A program made the position numbers and the translations under genes. Shown in pieces: positions 36,069 to 39,882 of a stretch of 39,882 nucleotides of DNA. This stretch comes from Planctomycetota bacterium (GTDB lineage Bacteria > Planctomycetota > UBA1135), in contig JAJRZS010000053.1 in the NCBI GenBank assembly GCA_024275135.1, positions 1 to 39,882 of the forward strand. The letters are read 5' to 3'. The notes under the pieces are model-generated. The model ran no database searches, was not told the DNA's origin, and saw only the letters and a list, made by a program, of their open reading frames with translations. Within the stretch, counting starts at the first letter, position 1; the number at the start of each line of letters is the position of its first letter.

Positions 36069-37639
36069 TGCCGAGACCGGAGCGCGCTCCTAAAATCGGG
36101 GCCATGTTGCGTGTTGCTCTCGGGGAAGACTTTTCTGCAGAAACTTTAGCCGCCATTGCCTTGGGCGAAGACCTTCGTTTGGTGCTGGGGCGCGAGGCCC
36201 TGGCGCGGTTAAAAAAAGCGCGGGCTACGGTGAATGCTATCGTGAAAAAAGAAACTCCGGTTTATGGGGTGAATACGGGCTTTGGCGCTTTGGCGAAGGA
36301 GCGCATTTCCGCTGCCGACACCGGTACTTTGCAGCGCAACCTCCTCCTTTCCCATGCGGTGGGTGTTGGCGAGGATTTACCAGCTAATGTGAAGCGTTTG
36401 GCTTTGATATTGCGCATTCATTCCCTGTGCCGAGGGGTGAGTGGGGTTCGGCCGGAATTGGTGCGTTGGTTTATGAAGTTGGTGCATTCGGGCTGGCTGC
36501 CCCGCGTGCCAGCACAAGGCAGTGTGGGCGCTTGTGGGGATTTGGCGCCTTTGGCTCACCAAGCTTTGCCCGTGGTTGGTGCCGGGGAAATGGTGTCGCC
36601 CGACGGCAAAGTGATGGCTACGCGCAAAGCTTTGAACAAAATTGGGCTCGAGCCACTGGAGTTGGCGGCCAAGGAGGGCATCGGTCTGATCAATGGGGTG
36701 CAAATTTCCAATGCTATCGGGTTGTGTACTTGGGCACGGATGAGTCATCTTTCGGTAACTGCGGATATCGCAGGAGCTTTGTCGGTGGAGGCTTTGATGG
36801 GCAGCCATGCGCCCTTTGATGCTCGCGTGGTGGCGGTACGTCCGCACCCGGGAGCGGTGGCTACTTCTCAAAATTTGCGCAAGCTGTTGCGGAAGTCGGA
36901 AGTGCGGAAAGCCCACGCCGAGTGCGACCGGGTGCAAGATCCTTATTCTTTTCGTTGCATGCCGCAGGTCCATGGTGCTGCGAAGGACGCATTGGATTAC
37001 CTCGGTCAAGCTTTGGTGCGGGAAGCGAATTCGGCCACCGACAATCCTTTGGTTTTCCCGGCGCGTGGAGATTCCATTTCGGCGGGCAATTTTCATGGTC
37101 ATCCCATTGCCTTGCCCCTGGATTTCGCGGCCAATGCACTGTGCGCGTGGGGTAATATTTCAGAACGCCGGATTAGTACCTTGATTCATCCGGCGATGTC
37201 GGGTTTGCCAGCTTTTCTCACTCCCAAACCAGGCTTGAGTTCTGGTTTGATGATCCCGCAGGTGGTGGCGGCGGCTTTGGTGAGTGAAAACAAAACTCAT
37301 GCCCATCCCGCTAGTGCGGATACGGTCACTACCTCAGCCGACCAGGAAGATCATGTGTCGATGGCCAACTTCGCTGCGCGCAAGCTGGAGTTGGCTTTGC
37401 AAAACACAGAGCGGGTGTTGGGAATTGAACTGTACACGGCGGCTCAAGGGCGGGAGTTTCACCGAGATTTGCAAGCTGGTGAGGGCGCGCAGGCGGCTTA
37501 TGAGTTTGTGCGCAAAAACATCCCTGCCTTGGGAGCCGACCGTTACCTGGGGCCGGAGCTGGACCGGATGACCGAGTTGGTCAAAAATGGCCTAATTCGG
37601 CGAGCAGTGGAGCGTAAGGTGGGTGTGCTGAAGGCATAG
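36068..37639 (+). CDS. hutH: Histidine ammonia-lyase (MIO-family), with Cys in the cofactor triad
   Basis: A 523-residue aromatic amino acid ammonia-lyase. GVNTGFGALAK, LQRNLLLSHAVGVGEDL (the Ser-His pair typical of histidine enzymes), VQDPYSFRCMPQVHGAAKDAL, TDNPLVF and TTSADQEDHVSM are all present and favour histidine over phenylalanine or tyrosine. The enzyme turns histidine into urocanate and ammonia. The cofactor forms from an internal Ala-Ser-Gly; here the triad is Ala-Cys-Gly (GSVGACGDLAPLAH; TGT codon at 36533-36535). No hutU, hutI or hutG gene is nearby. ATG at 36068 is coupled to the upstream stop; ATG at 36104 is a good alternative and would place the Cys at residue 144, close to Ser143 of the Pseudomonas enzyme. 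Confidence 0.88.
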   Translation: MPRPERAPKIGAMLRVALGEDFSAETLAAIALGEDLRLVLGREALARLKKARATVNAIVKKETPVYGVNTGFGALAKERISAADTGTLQRNLLLSHAVGVGEDLPANVKRLALILRIHSLCRGVSGVRPELVRWFMKLVHSGWLPRVPAQGSVGACGDLAPLAHQALPVVGAGEMVSPDGKVMATRKALNKIGLEPLELAAKEGIGLINGVQISNAIGLCTWARMSHLSVTADIAGALSVEALMGSHAPFDARVVAVRPHPGAVATSQNLRKLLRKSEVRKAHAECDRVQDPYSFRCMPQVHGAAKDALDYLGQALVREANSATDNPLVFPARGDSISAGNFHGHPIALPLDFAANALCAWGNISERRISTLIHPAMSGLPAFLTPKPGLSSGLMIPQVVAAALVSENKTHAHPASADTVTTSADQEDHVSMANFAARKLELALQNTERVLGIELYTAAQGREFHRDLQAGEGAQAAYEFVRKNIPALGADRYLGPELDRMTELVKNGLIRRAVERKVGVLKA

Positions 37640-37654
37640 ACTTTGGAGCAAACC

Positions 37655-38095
37655 ATGAGCTACGAACACACGCAACCAGGTTATTTAGTGCGCTTTGTTT
37701 TGGGGGGAGTGGGTTTGGCTTGTCTTGGGCTGTTGGCGGTGGTTCGTAGTGAGGAGGCCGAGCTGATTTTGGGCCTCACCGGTGGGTGCCTGCTGTTGGC
37801 TGGCCTTCTTTTTCACCAATTGACGGTGTCGGTTGATGGCGAATTTTTGCGTTTGCGCTACGGCATTGGTCTGGTGCGTTTTCGCTTTGCCCTTGCCAAG
37901 ATGGTGGAAGTGGAGACGGTGCAAAGTCATTGGTGGGAGGGCTGGGGAATCCGCCTCACACCTAGCGGGTGGCTGTTTAATATCTCGGGGCAAGGGGCTG
38001 TGTTGATTAAGCAAAAAAATGGCAAAAGCATTCGCGTCGGCAGCGATGAGCCCGAGGTGCTGTGCCGGGCCTTGCAGCAGGCGCTGGATCAGTAG
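37655..38095 (+). CDS. Small membrane protein with PH-like domain
   Basis: A 146-residue protein with two membrane spans (about 11-29 and 36-54) followed by a domain of roughly 85 residues with the pattern VSVDGEFLRLRYGIGLVRFRF ... WWEGWGIRLTPSGWLFNISGQGAVLI ... GKSIRVGSDEPEVL. This matches a group of small bacterial membrane proteins with a pleckstrin-homology-like fold; their function is not known. ATG at 37655 has GGAG 7 bases before it (TTGGAGCAAACC), so it is preferred over the TTG at 37643. It lies 15 bases after hutH and 5 bases before the transporter gene, suggesting one transcript. Confidence 0.72.
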   Translation: MSYEHTQPGYLVRFVLGGVGLACLGLLAVVRSEEAELILGLTGGCLLLAGLLFHQLTVSVDGEFLRLRYGIGLVRFRFALAKMVEVETVQSHWWEGWGIRLTPSGWLFNISGQGAVLIKQKNGKSIRVGSDEPEVLCRALQQALDQ

Positions 38096-38100
38096 GAATT

Positions 38101-39015
38101 ATGGCGGCTGGTGCTTCCAAAGTGGTGATTTATGCGGCCTTGGTTGGCAACGCCTTGATTGCCATCACCAAATTTGTGGCGGCGACCCTTACTGGGAGTT
38201 CGGCGATGATGTCGGAAGGCATTCATTCTCTTATCGATACCGGCAATCAAGTGCTTTTGTTGTATGGGTTGCGTCGCGCTGCCAAGCCTGCTGACGCCCG
38301 TTTTCCTTTTGGGCACGGTAAAGAAATCTACTTTTGGAGCTTTGTGGTCGCGATTTTGATCTTTGCCGTGGGAGCAGGGGTGTCTTTGTTTGAAGGTTTT
38401 CGCCATTTGCAGCATCCCGAGCCGATGGAGCAGGTGGTGGTCAACTATTTGGTGCTGGGGTTTGCCGTTTTGTTCGAGGGCACCTCTTGGGCTTTGGCTT
38501 TGCGTGCGTTCACCCGCGCGAAGGGAAAGTGGGGTTTGGTCGACGCGGTGAAGCGCAGCAAGGATCCATCCCTATTTGTGGTTTTGTTTGAAGATTCTGC
38601 AGCCATGTTGGGCTTGTTGCTGGCTTTGCTTGGAGTTTTGTGTAGCCATCTGCTGGATTGGTATTGGGCTGATGGTTTGGCTTCGATATTGATTGGCTTG
38701 ATTCTGGGTGGTACCGCGGCGTGGTTGGCTTATGAAACCAAAGGCTTGTTGATTGGTGAGGCGGCGAACCCTGAAGATGTGGAGGGCATGCGCCGGCTGG
38801 TGCAGGCTTTTCCCGAGGTTACTCGGGTGAACGAGGTTTTAACCATGCATATGGGGCCCGACTTCGTGTTGGCCAATCTGAGTGTGGATTTCCGCGACCA
38901 ACTTCGTGGGGAGGAGTTGGAGCAAGCGGTGGCGCGTATGGATGCTGCGATCAAAGAACTTTATCCGGCCGTGCAACGGGTGTTTATTGAAGCAGAATCT
39001 TGGCTTCGTGCTTGA
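38101..39015 (+). CDS. Cation diffusion facilitator, second type
   Basis: A 304-residue CDF transporter, distinct from the one at 33502. The metal site in span 2 is H42-x3-D46 (GIHSLIDTGNQ) and in span 5 LFEDSAAMLG (E164-D165), unlike the Asp-x3-Asp/His-x3-Asp set of FieF. This combination is seen in the ZnT9-like branch of the family. FPFGHGKEIYFW (69-80) is the conserved loop, and a cytoplasmic domain of about 90 residues follows (EDVEGMRRLVQAFPEV onward). Metal and direction are unknown. AGGAATT precedes the ATG at 38101. Confidence 0.88.
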   Translation: MAAGASKVVIYAALVGNALIAITKFVAATLTGSSAMMSEGIHSLIDTGNQVLLLYGLRRAAKPADARFPFGHGKEIYFWSFVVAILIFAVGAGVSLFEGFRHLQHPEPMEQVVVNYLVLGFAVLFEGTSWALALRAFTRAKGKWGLVDAVKRSKDPSLFVVLFEDSAAMLGLLLALLGVLCSHLLDWYWADGLASILIGLILGGTAAWLAYETKGLLIGEAANPEDVEGMRRLVQAFPEVTRVNEVLTMHMGPDFVLANLSVDFRDQLRGEELEQAVARMDAAIKELYPAVQRVFIEAESWLRA

Positions 39016-39023
39016 AACTGGGT

Positions 39024-39041
39024 GATGATTTGCGCATCATC
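39024..39041. repeat. Inverted repeat directly before the last complete gene
   Basis: GATGAT (39024-39029) and ATCATC (39036-39041) are perfect 6-base arms around TTGCGC, ending 5 bases before the ATG at 39047. Located where a ribosome-binding site should be, it could hide the start of translation or bind a regulator; it is short enough to be chance. Confidence 0.25.
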
Positions 39042-39046
39042 CTTGC

Positions 39047-39775
39047 ATGTTGGCTCCCGTCGTCTGCAGCACACTCTCCTTAGAAGCGCGTGTCGTAGAG
39101 AAGGGTGGTGCGGCTGAGCAGGTCTTGCAGCGTCGGTTGGAGTTGGTGGCCGAGGCGGTGAGTGAGCGCTACACAGAGATTTTGCAGGGCCCCATTGTGG
39201 TGCATGAGGAAGGGCGTTTCGACTTTCAAGTCCATCTAGAGGGGGCTCCACTTGGTTTGTTGGATGGCACTGCGCGGTTGGTGGAGATGGTTTGCGAGAT
39301 TACATTGCGCCTTACTCCGGTGCGCTGTCGTTTTGCGTTGATTCCTGAGAACGCCAAACGCCGGTCGCGTTGCTTCACGCGGGCCTTTGCCGAAGCCCAT
39401 AACCAGCGCTTATTTTTGGCGGCCAAAGGCTTTTCGTCCCTTGATGATGGCAGCATCACTGGGGTGTTTGCGGGCATTGGGGTGTTGTTGTGGGGTTGGA
39501 CGGAGCGCCAGGCGCAGTTTGTGCGGGCCTTGTTGCGAGATGGGGTGGTTGAGGCAGAGGCTGGGGAGGAGCCGTCGTTGCGGTTTGTGCGTGAGCGCAA
39601 GCGCCGGGAAATAGCGGCGGCTTTTAAGGTTAGCCCTTCGGTTGTGACGGAATGTTTGCAGGCGGCGCAGGTGCGGCGGTTTCGTTATGAAGTTTGGGCT
39701 GCTGCGGATATGTTGCGGCGAATAATCCAGACACACCCCTTGAACCTGGCCCACTTGGGTGGGCAAGAATCCTAG
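39047..39775 (+). CDS. Uncharacterised protein with C-terminal helix-turn-helix
   Basis: A 242-residue protein I cannot assign. The first 150 residues mix helices and strands (VLQRRLELVAEAVSERYTEIL; RFALIPENAKRRSRCFTRAFAEAHNQRLFLAAKGFSS is one predicted strand-helix block). The C-terminal 60 residues contain KRREIAAAFKVSPSVVTECLQAAQVRRFRYEVWAA (about 185-219), which has the spacing of a helix-turn-helix of the kind that follows SatD-like or small nucleic-acid-sensing domains. A distant relation to SatD proteins is possible but weak. No clear ribosome-binding site precedes the ATG; the sequence there is an inverted repeat. It is separated from the transporter gene by 31 bases. Confidence 0.65.
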   Translation: MLAPVVCSTLSLEARVVEKGGAAEQVLQRRLELVAEAVSERYTEILQGPIVVHEEGRFDFQVHLEGAPLGLLDGTARLVEMVCEITLRLTPVRCRFALIPENAKRRSRCFTRAFAEAHNQRLFLAAKGFSSLDDGSITGVFAGIGVLLWGWTERQAQFVRALLRDGVVEAEAGEEPSLRFVRERKRREIAAAFKVSPSVVTECLQAAQVRRFRYEVWAAADMLRRIIQTHPLNLAHLGGQES

Positions 39776-39843
39776 AAAGCGGGTAACGAAACAACACCTT
39801 CTCCGTCTTCTCCATGTCGCTGCCTAGCGACTTGAGAAAGACC

Positions 39844-39882
39844 ATGAAGTTTCGCCCCCCGTTTTGCCCCAATCCCGCCTGC
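39844..39882 (+). CDS. Possible start of a zinc-ribbon transposase (cut by window edge)
   Basis: Only the first 13 codons are inside the window: ATG at 39844, preceded by GAGAAAG, encoding a peptide that ends FRPPFCPNPAC. A basic start followed by C-P-N-P-x-C is how several zinc-ribbon insertion-sequence transposases begin. An in-frame ATG at 39814 would add ten residues. With so few residues, other zinc-binding proteins are possible. No terminal inverted repeat was recognised in the bases before it. Confidence 0.3.
   Translation, partial: MKFRPPFCPNPAC

Overview
The window is a gene-dense stretch (roughly 55-60% GC by eye) of a Gram-negative chromosome. An outer-membrane beta-barrel protein with a signal peptide, an inner-membrane pyrophosphatase, a sulfatase, a sigma-54 type AAA+ ATPase, an FHA protein and many sugar transferases argue for an environmental bacterium with a complex envelope. 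The mix would suit Planctomycetota or a neighbouring phylum, but nothing here fixes the phylum and this placement is a weak inference. Genes are packed tightly: ten junctions between same-strand neighbours are 4-base ATGA overlaps, and three of four convergent junctions are 4-base stop/stop overlaps. No tRNA, rRNA or CRISPR array was seen.

Layout. 1-6709 (+): end of a sulfatase, a CoaB-only phosphopantothenate-cysteine ligase, the FtsK DNA translocase, RimO, PgsA, and a stripped-down sigma-54 activator ATPase. 6706-11112 (-): four overlapping glycosyltransferase genes, two of them tandem paralogues of identical length. 11113-11523: the only non-coding stretch over 300 bases. 11524-13842 (+): a strongly codon-biased porin-like gene with an excellent terminator, then a PPP-family phosphatase. 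13839-20939 (-): an ABC ATPase, a membrane protein and a single-span protein that look like one transporter, then DedA, a K+-dependent-type membrane pyrophosphatase, RsfS and an ArnT-like transferase. 20994-21503 (+): tail-anchored FHA protein. 21500-23676 (-): a divergent isocitrate/isopropylmalate dehydrogenase homologue and a fifth GT4 enzyme.

23857-33480 (+) is the centrepiece. A TetR regulator with its own promoter and operator is followed, without a break larger than 10 bases, by nine genes for anaerobic aromatic-ring degradation: four subunits of an ATP-dependent benzoyl-CoA reductase, glutaryl-CoA dehydrogenase, 6-hydroxycyclohexenecarbonyl-CoA dehydrogenase, the ring-opening hydrolase, the dienoyl-CoA hydratase and a short-chain dehydrogenase. 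Together they take benzoyl-CoA through the cyclic dienoyl-CoA, add water, oxidise, open the ring to 3-hydroxypimeloyl-CoA, and handle the glutaryl-CoA formed lower down. Benzoate-CoA ligase, a ferredoxin donor and the remaining beta-oxidation enzymes are not in the window. The two small ATPase subunits resemble the Azoarcus (bzd) type rather than the Thauera (bcr) type.

33502-39882 is mixed: two different cation diffusion facilitators, a membrane-anchored protein with repeated beta-sandwich-like segments coupled to a histidine ammonia-lyase whose cofactor-forming serine is a cysteine, a PH-like membrane protein, an unrecognised protein with a C-terminal helix-turn-helix, and at the right edge the first codons of what may be a zinc-ribbon transposase.
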